NCBI GenBank assembly: GCA_029865285.1
Contig: JAOUHE010000082.1
Span: 1-7,533, forward strand
Source: Chloroflexota bacterium
Lineage (GTDB): Bacteria; Chloroflexota; Limnocylindria; QHBO01
Reading direction: 5' to 3'
Length of the DNA: 7,533 nucleotides
The notes below the pieces were generated by a model. The model did no database searches, was not told where the DNA came from, and worked only from the letters and a program-made list of their open reading frames with translations. A program made the translations under genes and the position numbers. This document shows, one piece after another, positions 1 through 6,625 of this stretch (position 1 is the first letter of the stretch; each line of letters opens with the position of its first letter).

Positions 1-710
1 ACCTCGAGGAATCCCTTCAGCGGGCCGAGGTATTCGGTTGCGCCGTCCTCGAGGTAGAGCACCCGGTCGGGGCGCGCATCCAAAACGTCCTCGATCCGGT
101 GCTCGACGATGACGACCGCTGTCCCGTTGTCGGCCAGCGTCCGCACCAGCGCCAGCAGGCGATGCGCCGCGAGCGGATCGAGATTGGCGAGCGGCTCGTC
201 GAGCACCAACAGGCGCGGTCGCAGCATGAGCGCCCCGGCGATCGCAAGCTGTTGGCCCTCCCCGCCAGACAGCTCGTCGGTGGTCCGCGCCATGAGGCGC
301 CCGATACCGGTCGTGACGGCGACCTCGGCCAGCCGGGAGCGGATCTCCGCCGGTGGCATGCCCAGATTCTCGGGTCCGAACGCCAGCTCACCGGCGACCG
401 TCGACGCCACGAGCTGCTTGCGCGGATCCTGGAGCACGGTCCCGATCAGGGGCGCGAGGTCGCGGAGGCGGAGATCGGCAGTGGACCGACCGGCGACCAG
501 CACGCGCCCGCTCATATCTCCGCGGTAGGCATGCGGAATCAGGCCGTTGATGGCCCGGATCAGGGTCGACTTGCCGCACCCCGATGGCCCGGCCACCAGC
601 AGAACCTCCCCGTCCCGCAGGGAGAGCGAGAGGTCCCTCAGCGCAGGTTCCGTGGCGCGCCGGTAGCGGAAGGTGAGCGATTCGATCTCCAGTAGGGGCG
701 CGTCGGGCAT
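1..710 (-). CDS. ECF-type transporter ATP-binding protein (EcfA/CbiO-like), 3' end cut by the window edge
   Basis: This is the ATPase of an energy-coupling-factor importer, which hydrolyses ATP on the cytoplasmic face to drive uptake of a vitamin or metal through EcfT and a substrate-binding S component. I translated it by hand from the reverse strand; the ATG is at 710-708 and 236 codons are visible. The order is a beta-strand start LLEIESLTFRY, Walker A GPSGCGKST (41-49), Q-loop LQDP (Q94), the ECF-typical EFAFG-like stretch ELAFGPENLG (108-117), signature LSGGEGQQ (147-154), Walker B LLVLDEP (D171, E172), D-loop NLDP, and switch His in EHR (H204). A GGAG lies 12 nt before the start, inside the upstream gene. 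Only 3 nt separate it from the SAM hydrolase stop, so the two are almost certainly co-transcribed. Single-domain and fused double-ATPase forms both exist in this family and cannot be told apart here; the substrate is unknown. Confidence 0.9.
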   Translation of the reverse strand, partial: MPDAPLLEIESLTFRYRRATEPALRDLSLSLRDGEVLLVAGPSGCGKSTLIRAINGLIPHAYRGDMSGRVLVAGRSTADLRLRDLAPLIGTVLQDPRKQLVASTVAGELAFGPENLGMPPAEIRSRLAEVAVTTGIGRLMARTTDELSGGEGQQLAIAGALMLRPRLLVLDEPLANLDPLAAHRLLALVRTLADNGTAVVIVEHRIEDVLDARPDRVLYLEDGATEYLGPLKGFLE

Positions 711-713
711 CGG

Positions 714-1562
714 TCAGGTGGGCTCCAGCCGCACCGCGTCATCGATCGTCAGGCCGAAGCGCTCGGCGGCCGAGCCCTGGTTGATGCCGAGCGCCGGGCC
801 GGCGTAATCCGCGTCTTCAAACAGGAGCGGCGCCCCGGGCGAAACCTCGCAGAAGGTCGCGACCCACGGAATCGGCGTCCGGCTGGCCGGCCGGCCGTCT
901 CGCGCCGGGAGCACCAGGTCGAAGATGCGGCCGCTCGTCAGGTTGCCCGCGGCGGTCGCCAGGTCTGCCGTCTCCCCGGCGATGCGGCAGTTGCCGAAGG
1001 CGTCGATGAGCAGGATCGAGCTGTCAAGGCCGCCGTCGCGCAATGTCGCGCCGGGCATCGGGAAACGAACGAGTGCGGCGGGATCGAGGAGCGGTCCGAC
1101 TTGTGCGAAGGGGGTGCCGGCGGCCAGCCAGGCCCCGACCGGCGAGAAGATGTCACGTCCGTGGAACGTATTCGAGACGGTCGCCAGCCAGAGGGCCGGG
1201 TTCTCCAGCGTCCGCGCTTCGACGATGCCTCCCAGCGACTCAGCCGCCGGTACCAGCAGCCCATTGTCCGGCCCGACGAACAGGTCCCCGCGAGCCGCGC
1301 GCAGCGCGACCGGGCGACGGGGAGTTCCGACCCCGGGGTCGACCACGCCCACATGAACGCCCACCGGGAAGTACGGGACGCTGCGGGCCAGCAGGAAGGC
1401 GCCGTCCCGGACAGCGAACGGTCGAATGGCATGGGTGATGTCCACCAGGCGCGCGTCCGGCGCGATGCCGAGCATCACCCCTCGGCAGACGGCTGGAGCG
1501 CTGGAGGTCGCGCCGAAATCGGTCAGGAACGAGATGAACGGCCGCTCGGTCATGCGCGGCAT
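714..1562 (-). CDS. S-adenosyl-L-methionine hydroxide adenosyltransferase (SAM hydrolase, DUF62 family)
   Basis: The protein belongs to the SAM-dependent halogenase/hydroxide adenosyltransferase family and is predicted to split SAM with water into adenosine and L-methionine in the cytosol. Counting from the internal Met at 1553 (279 aa), I see SFLTDFG (8-14), APDARLVDITH (31-41), the VDPGVG loop (71-76), RR (79-80), GPDNGLL (94-100), FHGRDIFSPVGA (130-141) and, in the C-terminal beta-barrel domain, LLIDAFGN. D72, R79 and H131 have the spacing (7 and 59 residues) of the Asp-Arg-His triad of hydrolytic members. Fluorinase and chlorinase replace the VDPGVG loop, so halogenation is unlikely. I place the start at 1562, giving 282 aa, because a GGGG lies 8 nt upstream; ATG 1553 is an alternative. 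The frame stays open to 1925, but that stretch overlaps the nuclease gene and has no family similarity. It is the middle gene of a leftward operon, 20 nt after the nuclease and 3 nt before the transporter ATPase. Confidence 0.92.
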   Translation of the reverse strand: MPRMTERPFISFLTDFGATSSAPAVCRGVMLGIAPDARLVDITHAIRPFAVRDGAFLLARSVPYFPVGVHVGVVDPGVGTPRRPVALRAARGDLFVGPDNGLLVPAAESLGGIVEARTLENPALWLATVSNTFHGRDIFSPVGAWLAAGTPFAQVGPLLDPAALVRFPMPGATLRDGGLDSSILLIDAFGNCRIAGETADLATAAGNLTSGRIFDLVLPARDGRPASRTPIPWVATFCEVSPGAPLLFEDADYAGPALGINQGSAAERFGLTIDDAVRLEPT

Positions 1563-1582
1563 GCTAGCTACCCCGCGCAAGA

Positions 1583-3121
1583 TCAGCGCAAGCGAATGGT
1601 CTCCAGGTAGGCCGGGAGATGCGCGTCCATCTGCAGCGTGGTACGGATCGTCGCAGCCAGCGCCTCGGCGGCATCGGGGTCGCCGTGGACCACGAAGACC
1701 CGCTTCGGCGCCCCATCCGCAGTATCCGATCCGCCGACCCGAGCGAAGTTGCCCAGCCAGTCGTGCAGCTCGTGCTCGTCGGCATGTGCGGAGAAGCCCG
1801 AGATGGAGCGCACGCGGCAGCGGACCGGGTACTCCTCGCCGTCGACTCGCGCCGTGGCGCCGCCCGACTGGATGTGCCTCCCCAGGGTCCCCTCGCCCTG
1901 GTAGCCGATGAACAGGAGCGTGCACGCAGGATCGGGGAGGAAGTCCTTGAGGTGGTGCATGATCCGGCCGCCGGTGAGCATCCCCGAGCTGGCCACCAGC
2001 ATCAGCGGGCGTGGCTGGGTCCGAATCGCCTTGGAGTCCTCGACCGAGTTGGTGTAGGTCTCTCCGGGATACGTCAGCGGCGACTCGCCCGCGCGGAGCA
2101 GCCCCCCAGTCTCCTCGTCGTAGTCCTCGGGGTGGCGGAGGTAAACGTCGCTGGCCCGGCTGGCCATCGGCGAGTCGAGGTAGAGGGGGAGGCGCGGAAT
2201 GCGGCCGTCGCGCAACAGCTCGTCGAGCACCCAGACCAGCTCCTGGGTGCGGCCGATGGCGAACGCCGGCACCAACAGCACCCCGCGGTCGCTCGCGACC
2301 TCGCTGATTGCGCTGACCAGCTCGTTCATGGCTTCGTCGTGCGGGGCATGCTCACGGTTGCCGTAGGTCGATTCGACCAGCACGAAGTCGGCGTGGGAGA
2401 TCGGCGTCGGGTCGCGGAGGATCGGCGTGTCGCTGCGGCCGAGGTCGCCGGAGAAGACGATGGTGGTGGAGTCGGCTCCGTCGGTCACCCGCAGTTCGAT
2501 GATCGCCGATCCGAGGATGTGACCCGCATCGCGGAACGTGGCGCTGAACCCATCGGCCACCTCGACCGCCCGGTCGTAGGCTGCCGAGCGGAACTGCCGC
2601 ACCGTCTGCTCGACATCGGCCATTGAATAGAGCGCGGCACGGTGCGTCGTCGACCCCTCAGGCGCGGCCTCGCGCAGTCGCGCGGGCATCCCTTCGTCGG
2701 ACTCGAGCGCGGCAGCCTCATCGGCCAGTTCGGCGTCATGGGCGGCAGCCTCGTCGGGATGGCGTCGCCGCCAACGCGATTCCGCCTCCTCCTGGAGTTT
2801 GGCCGCGTCGCGCAGGACGATCTCCGCGAGATCGACGGTCCCGTCAGTGGCGTAGATCGGCCCGGTGTGGCCGGCCTTGACCAGGGCAGGCAGGCGGCCG
2901 CAGTGATCGAGGTGTGCATGGGTGAGCAGCACGGCGTCCAGCGTGGAGGCGGCAAAGGCGAACGCCATCCGGTTGCGGCTCACCTCGTGCGGCGAGCCCT
3001 GGAACATGCCGCAGTCGACCAGCACCCGCCGTTCCGTCCCCGCCTCGGAGCGCACGGTGACGAGGAATTGCGACCCGGTGACGGTGCCGACCGCCCCGAG
3101 GAATTGAATCTGGATCGACAC
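1583..3121 (-). CDS. Beta-CASP metallo-beta-lactamase-fold nuclease (CPSF73/TTHA0252-like RNase family)
   Basis: This is a 512-residue two-zinc hydrolase of the group that includes bacterial RNA exo/endonucleases resembling CPSF73 and Ysh1. Metal-binding motifs appear in order: GTVTGS (12-17), VDCGMFQG (35-42, D36), THAHLDH (67-73; H68, H70, D72, H73), DAGHILGS (H201) and FSGDLGR (D226). Beta-CASP motifs follow: ESTYGN (E250), SSGMLTGGR, SGFSAHADEHEL (H446, motif B) and VVHGD (H479, motif C). All expected ligands are present. A charged, helical insert of about 80 residues sits between motif 2 and DAGH (around 95-180), rich in Glu, Arg and Ala. The GTG start at 3121 puts IQIQFLGAVGTVTGS at the N terminus as in relatives; the frame is open to 3292 but would overlap the divergent ligase. 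No ribosome site is visible, and a -10-like GATACT lies 9 nt upstream, suggesting leaderless translation. RNA processing is the usual role; a DNA substrate is possible but unsupported. Confidence 0.92.
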   Translation of the reverse strand: MSIQIQFLGAVGTVTGSQFLVTVRSEAGTERRVLVDCGMFQGSPHEVSRNRMAFAFAASTLDAVLLTHAHLDHCGRLPALVKAGHTGPIYATDGTVDLAEIVLRDAAKLQEEAESRWRRRHPDEAAAHDAELADEAAALESDEGMPARLREAAPEGSTTHRAALYSMADVEQTVRQFRSAAYDRAVEVADGFSATFRDAGHILGSAIIELRVTDGADSTTIVFSGDLGRSDTPILRDPTPISHADFVLVESTYGNREHAPHDEAMNELVSAISEVASDRGVLLVPAFAIGRTQELVWVLDELLRDGRIPRLPLYLDSPMASRASDVYLRHPEDYDEETGGLLRAGESPLTYPGETYTNSVEDSKAIRTQPRPLMLVASSGMLTGGRIMHHLKDFLPDPACTLLFIGYQGEGTLGRHIQSGGATARVDGEEYPVRCRVRSISGFSAHADEHELHDWLGNFARVGGSDTADGAPKRVFVVHGDPDAAEALAATIRTTLQMDAHLPAYLETIRLR

Positions 3122-3130
3122 GACGCGGTG

Positions 3131-3136
3131 AGTATC
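3131..3136 (-). promoter_or_regulatory. Candidate -10 element for the nuclease operon (leaderless start)
   Basis: On the minus strand the hexamer GATACT matches TATAAT at 4 of 6 positions and ends 9 nt before the GTG at 3121. Transcription would begin about 3 nt before the start codon. No convincing -35 hexamer is found at 16-18 nt spacing, where the sequence is a C run, so the call is weak and rests mainly on position and on the absence of a Shine-Dalgarno sequence. Confidence 0.35.
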
Positions 3137-3142
3137 TCGCAA

Positions 3143-3171
3143 TCGGCGTACTCGGGGGCCCCGGGTATCAT
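3143..3171 (+). promoter_or_regulatory. Candidate promoter for the DNA ligase gene, leaderless
   Basis: TATCAT at 3166-3171 matches the -10 consensus at 5 of 6 positions. TCGGCG at 3143-3148 matches -35 at only 3 of 6 but sits at the ideal 17-nt spacing. The -10 ends 9 nt before ATG 3181, so transcription would start about 2-3 nt before the start codon. There is no Shine-Dalgarno sequence in front of this ATG, which fits a leaderless mRNA. Confidence 0.45.
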
Positions 3172-3180
3172 CGGCGCCTG

Positions 3181-4266
3181 ATGGCCTTCCCGATTGCGCC
3201 ACCCATCGAGCCGATGCTGGCCAAGCCCACGCCCGAGCTGCCGATCGGCGACGGATGGCGCTACGAGCCGAAATGGGACGGCTTTCGGGCACTCGTCTTC
3301 CGCGATCGCACCGACCTGTTCATTCAGTCGAGGGACCTCAAGCCCCTTGACCGGTACTTCCCGGAGCTGCTCCCGCCGCTCCTTGAGCTCGGCGGTCCGG
3401 CGGCCCGTTTCGTGCTCGACGGCGAGATCGTCATCGCTCGCGACGGGGCGCTTGACTTCGACGCGCTCCTGCTGCGCATTCATCCGGCCGCGTCGCGAGT
3501 CGCCATGCTGGCCTCCGAGACGCCGGCGTCGTATGTCGCCTTCGACTGCCTGGCCTCCGGATCCGACGATCTGCGCGATGCCCCGCTCGACGAGCGGCGC
3601 GGGCGATTGGAGGAGCTGCTCGCCGAGCCGCCACCATCGGTCCTGCTCACGCCGTCAACCGCCGACCCTGCGCTGGCGGGGGAGTGGTTCGACGTCTTCG
3701 AGGGTGCCGGACTGGATGGCGTGATCGCCAAACCATCGGACCTGCGCTACCTGCCGGGCAAGCGCGCGATGGCCAAGATCAAGCACCAGCGCACCGCCGA
3801 CTGCGTGGTGGCCGGCTTCCGCTGGCACAAGAACGGACCGGGCACGATGGTCGGCTCGCTCCTGCTCGGCCTGTGGAACGCAGCCGGCGACCTGCAGCAC
3901 GTGGGGGTGACCTCGTCCTTCACCGAGGAGCGTCGTCGCGAACTGGTCGCGCTGCTCGACCCGTACCGGCGGAACGCGCTCGAGGGGCACCCGTGGCGCG
4001 AATGGAAGGAGTGGGAGGAGGAGCGGGAAGGCCGTCGCGTGCCCGGCACGACCAGTCGCTGGAATCGTGGCAAGGATCTGTCCTGGGAGCCGCTGCGACC
4101 CGAACTGGTGTGCGAGGTCGCGTTCGATCACCTCCAGGGCGATCGCTTCCGACATGCCAGCACCTTCAAGCGCTGGCGCCCCGACCGACCCCCCGACAGC
4201 TGCCGGTACGACCAGCTCGCCGAGACCGCGCCGGCGCTGCTCGCGGACCTGTTCGGGCAACGTTGA
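3181..4266 (+). CDS. ligC: ATP-dependent DNA ligase, LigC type
   Basis: The 361-residue protein is predicted to seal DNA nicks using ATP, forming an adenylated-lysine intermediate, and belongs to the accessory NHEJ ligases typified by mycobacterial LigC (about 358 aa). It matches that family end to end. Visible motifs are PPIEPMLAK (7-15), motif I EPKWDGFR with nucleophile K31, SRDLKPLDRYFPEL, motif III VLDGEIV (78-84; E82), FDCLASG, motif IV DGVIAK (179-184), motif V AKIKH (K199, K201), RTADCVVAGFRWHKNG at the start of the OB fold, SRWNRGKDLSWEPLRPE, and the C-terminal RWRPDRPPDSC motif. All catalytic residues are intact. There is no polymerase or phosphoesterase domain, so it is not full-length LigD. 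The start follows a leaderless-looking promoter directly. It is divergent from the beta-CASP nuclease, and a LigD-type polymerase gene lies about 2.6 kb downstream in convergent orientation, supporting an end-joining role. Confidence 0.96.
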   Translation: MAFPIAPPIEPMLAKPTPELPIGDGWRYEPKWDGFRALVFRDRTDLFIQSRDLKPLDRYFPELLPPLLELGGPAARFVLDGEIVIARDGALDFDALLLRIHPAASRVAMLASETPASYVAFDCLASGSDDLRDAPLDERRGRLEELLAEPPPSVLLTPSTADPALAGEWFDVFEGAGLDGVIAKPSDLRYLPGKRAMAKIKHQRTADCVVAGFRWHKNGPGTMVGSLLLGLWNAAGDLQHVGVTSSFTEERRRELVALLDPYRRNALEGHPWREWKEWEEEREGRRVPGTTSRWNRGKDLSWEPLRPELVCEVAFDHLQGDRFRHASTFKRWRPDRPPDSCRYDQLAETAPALLADLFGQR

Positions 4267-4295
4267 GCGGCTACACTCGCCGACGAAGCCCCGCC

Positions 4296-4300
4296 AGGAG
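4296..4300 (+). promoter_or_regulatory. Ribosome binding site fixing the DUF885 start
   Basis: AGGAG lies 12 nt before ATG 4313. The spacing is longer than usual, but it is the only good site in the 46-nt gap after the ligase. It supports starting the DUF885 protein at 4313 rather than at any upstream in-frame codon inside the ligase gene. Confidence 0.5.
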
Positions 4301-4312
4301 ATAGTCCACATC

Positions 4313-6016
4313 ATGCCCGCCGATCCGAACGTCGCCGTCAACGAGCTCGCCGACCGGTTCTGGGAAGGCGTCTTGGAGCGGGACCCCGTGACCGCCACCA
4401 TCCTTGGCGACGAGCGCTACGACGACCGCCTGCCGGACCTCGGCGAGGCCGGGCGCGCAGCTGAGTCCGCGGCGCTCCGCGAGACGCTGGCGGAGGCGGA
4501 GTCGATCGGCGCCGAAGGACTCGACACGGAGCAGGTGATCACGCGCGACATGCTCATGCTGGTTGCGCGGAACCACCTCGAAGCCCTCGATCGCAAGCAG
4601 TATCAGCTGGCGATCAACCACATCTTCGGGATCCAGATGCTGCCGGTGCAGGTCGCTCAGTATCAGCGGGCCGATACGCCCGAGCGGCTCGGCCACCTGC
4701 TCACCCGCTTCGCGGCCTACCCGACCGCGGTCGAGCAGGAGATGGCCACGCTTCGCGAAGGGATGGCCGATGGCCGGACCAGTGCCGCCATCCCGGTTCG
4801 GAAGCTGATCGAGCAGGTCGAGCGGATGCTCACGCTGCCGTCCGCCGACTTCCCCGCTGTGTCGATGGCCCAGGTGGCCGACGAAGGCGCGCGAGCGCGG
4901 GTGCACGCCTCGGTCGACGCGCACATCTACCCGGCACTGCAGCGCTTGCGCGACTTCCTGGCCGATGAGTACGCGTCCACAGCCCGGCCACAGCCCGGCC
5001 TCAGCACCACGCCGGGGGGCGATGAGGCGTACGAGCTGGCGATCCGCATGAACACGACAGTCGCCACCAGCGCCGACGAAGTGCATCGCTTCGGGCTGGA
5101 GGACATGGCCCATATCGAGGCCGAGAAGGACGAGATCGCGCGGCGACTCGGGAAGCGCGACCGCGCTGCGCTGGCCAAGGCGCTCGCCGAGGATGCCGCC
5201 AACCGCCCGACGAGCCGCGAGCAGATCGTCGAGCTCGCCACCCGCCAGACGGCACGTGCCTTCGCGGCCGCGCCCAGCTGGTTTGGCCGGCTGCCGAGCG
5301 CGGATTGCGAGGTCAAGGCGGTCGAGGAGTACCGTGAGCGCGAGGTGCCACCCGCCTTCTACATGCCGCCGTCGATGGACGGTTCGCGCCCCGGTCAGTA
5401 CTACATCAACACCTACCAGCCGAACGAGCGACAGCTTCACAAGATCGCCTCGATCACCTTCCACGAGGCGACGCCGGGCCACCACTTCCAGCTCGGGATC
5501 GAGCAGGAGCTGACCGGTCTGCCGCGCTTCCGCACCTATGGCTCGCGCATGGCGGGCGCGGCGTATGCGGAGGGCTGGGGCCTCTACTGTGAGCGACTGG
5601 CCGACGAGATGGGGCTCTACGAATCGGACGAAGAACGCTTCGGCGCGCTGGACATGCAGGGGTTCCGCGCCGCCCGCCTGATCGTCGACTCCGGACTGCA
5701 TGCCTTCGGCTGGAGTCGCGAGCGCGCCATCGACCTGATGCACGAGCGCGGATCGATGCCCCTCGTCGACGCGGAGATCGAGGTGGACCGATACACCATC
5801 TGGCCCGGCCAGGCGCTGTCGTACAAGATCGGGCAGCGGGAGATCGAGCGCGCGCGACGCGAGGTGAGCGAGCTGATGAGAGACCGATTCGACCTGCGCA
5901 CCTTCCACGACGAGCTGCTTGGCCACGGCTCGCTGCCACTCGCAACCCTACGTCGTGAGATGCCCGGCTGGGTCGAGGCGGCGGTCTCGGCGCGCGAGGG
6001 CACCCGAGTCGGGTGA
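4313..6016 (+). CDS. DUF885 family protein, predicted zinc-dependent hydrolase/peptidase
   Basis: This 567-residue protein has the hallmark DUF885 motif HEATPGHHFQ (H384, E385, H390), the variant HExxPGH zinc site of the family, and a downstream AYAEGWGLYCE segment (E420, E427) that likely completes the metal site and active centre. The N-terminal half is helical (FWEGVLERDPVTATILGDER onward), and YYINTY precedes the metal motif as in relatives. The length is normal for the family. No signal peptide or lipobox is seen at the N terminus (MPADPNVAVNEL), so unlike many DUF885 lipoproteins this one is predicted cytosolic. Family members are annotated as putative carboxypeptidase-like enzymes; the substrate is unknown. 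The ATG at 4313 is supported by AGGAG, although the frame stays open back to 4067 inside the ligase. Its TGA overlaps the GTG of the next gene, implying translational coupling. An exact 11-bp tandem repeat lies within it at 4979-5000. Confidence 0.9.
   Translation: MPADPNVAVNELADRFWEGVLERDPVTATILGDERYDDRLPDLGEAGRAAESAALRETLAEAESIGAEGLDTEQVITRDMLMLVARNHLEALDRKQYQLAINHIFGIQMLPVQVAQYQRADTPERLGHLLTRFAAYPTAVEQEMATLREGMADGRTSAAIPVRKLIEQVERMLTLPSADFPAVSMAQVADEGARARVHASVDAHIYPALQRLRDFLADEYASTARPQPGLSTTPGGDEAYELAIRMNTTVATSADEVHRFGLEDMAHIEAEKDEIARRLGKRDRAALAKALAEDAANRPTSREQIVELATRQTARAFAAAPSWFGRLPSADCEVKAVEEYREREVPPAFYMPPSMDGSRPGQYYINTYQPNERQLHKIASITFHEATPGHHFQLGIEQELTGLPRFRTYGSRMAGAAYAEGWGLYCERLADEMGLYESDEERFGALDMQGFRAARLIVDSGLHAFGWSRERAIDLMHERGSMPLVDAEIEVDRYTIWPGQALSYKIGQREIERARREVSELMRDRFDLRTFHDELLGHGSLPLATLRREMPGWVEAAVSAREGTRVG
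4979..5000 (+). repeat. Exact 11-bp tandem duplication inside the DUF885 gene
   Basis: The unit ACAGCCCGGCC occurs twice in direct succession. It encodes part of the segment STARPQPGLSTT. The unit length is not a multiple of three, yet the frame on both sides reads as expected for the family, so it is not a fresh frame-breaking insertion. Confidence 0.8.
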
Positions 6017-6597
6017 AGCCGCCCCAACGCGTCGTCCTGAACGGCCGCTTCGTCCGCCTCGAGCCGATCGAGGAGCGGCATCGCGACGACCTGCTGGCGG
6101 CCGCCGCCCAGGATTCGGCCACCTTTCGCTACATGGACAGCGATCTGTCGGCCGGCCCCAAGAGCTGGCCCACGTATCTCGCTGATGCCCTCCGCACGGA
6201 GTACGTGACATGGGCCACCGTCAACGCGGCCACCGGCCGAGCGGTCGGGTCCTCGCGCTTCGGGGACATTGCCCCCGAGCACGGACGGGTCGAGATCGGC
6301 TGGACCTGGATCGCGCCCTCGCACCAGCGCACCGCGATGAACACCGAAGCCAAGCTCCTGCAGTTGTCGTACGCGTTCGATGAGCTCGGTGCGACGCGCG
6401 TCGCCCTCAAGACCGATGGCCGGAACGACCGCTCCCAGGCGGCGATTGAACGACTCGGCGCTGTCCGCGAGGGTGTCCTGCGCCGCCACCTGCGCCTGCC
6501 CGACGGCTTCGTCCGCGACACAGTCTACTTCTCGATCCTGGCCGAGGAGTGGCCGACGGTGAAGGCGCGCCTCGAGCAGCGGCTGACTCGGGGTTAG
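6013..6597 (+). CDS. GNAT family N-acetyltransferase (RimJ/RimL-like)
   Basis: The 194-residue protein has the single-domain GNAT fold of the RimJ/RimL-like group, which moves an acetyl group from acetyl-CoA to an amine of a protein N terminus or small molecule. Recognisable parts are GRFVRLEPIEERHRDDL (11-27) at the N terminus, VEIGWTWIAPSHQRTAMN (strand 4 and the acetyl-CoA loop, about 93-110), TEAKLLQLSYAFDELGATRV, and the C-terminal NDRSQAAIERLGAVREGVLR followed by a DGFVRDTVYFSI strand. Length is typical and no key segment is missing. The GTG start overlaps the TGA of the DUF885 gene as GTGA, with GAGG at 5996-5999 as a weak, distant ribosome site, so translation probably depends on reinitiation after DUF885. 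The acceptor substrate cannot be named from sequence. Confidence 0.92.
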   Translation: MKPPQRVVLNGRFVRLEPIEERHRDDLLAAAAQDSATFRYMDSDLSAGPKSWPTYLADALRTEYVTWATVNAATGRAVGSSRFGDIAPEHGRVEIGWTWIAPSHQRTAMNTEAKLLQLSYAFDELGATRVALKTDGRNDRSQAAIERLGAVREGVLRRHLRLPDGFVRDTVYFSILAEEWPTVKARLEQRLTRG

Positions 6598-6625
6598 GGG
6601 AGGGGCGCGAGATGGAACCGCGAGA

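Noticed and set aside
99..695. A 198-codon open frame on the plus strand
   Set aside because: It is antisense to the ECF ATPase, whose Walker A, signature and Walker B motifs are all in the opposite strand frame.
1563..1925. A 120-codon N-terminal extension of the SAM hydrolase
   Set aside because: It would overlap the 3' end of the nuclease gene in another frame, and the family normally begins just before the FLTDFG motif.
1619..2626. A 335-codon open frame on the plus strand
   Set aside because: It lies fully antisense to the beta-CASP nuclease and shows low-complexity Arg/Val/Gly composition without any family motif.
3155..3162. GGGGCCCC palindrome in the divergent region
   Set aside because: The symmetry stops after 8 bp and is unremarkable in GC-rich DNA.
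3122..3292. A 57-codon N-terminal extension of the nuclease
   Set aside because: It would run antisense into the ligase coding region, and the family N terminus aligns with the GTG at 3121.
4272..4277. TACACT as a -10 element for the DUF885 gene
   Set aside because: Matches 4 of 6 with no -35 at suitable spacing; readthrough from the ligase promoter explains expression equally well.
4271..5926. A 551-codon open frame on the minus strand
   Set aside because: It is antisense to the DUF885 gene, whose motifs are intact; the translation has no recognisable domain and is a product of GC-rich codon bias.
5617..6489. A 290-codon open frame on the minus strand
   Set aside because: It is antisense to the DUF885 and GNAT genes, both well supported, and has no recognisable domain.
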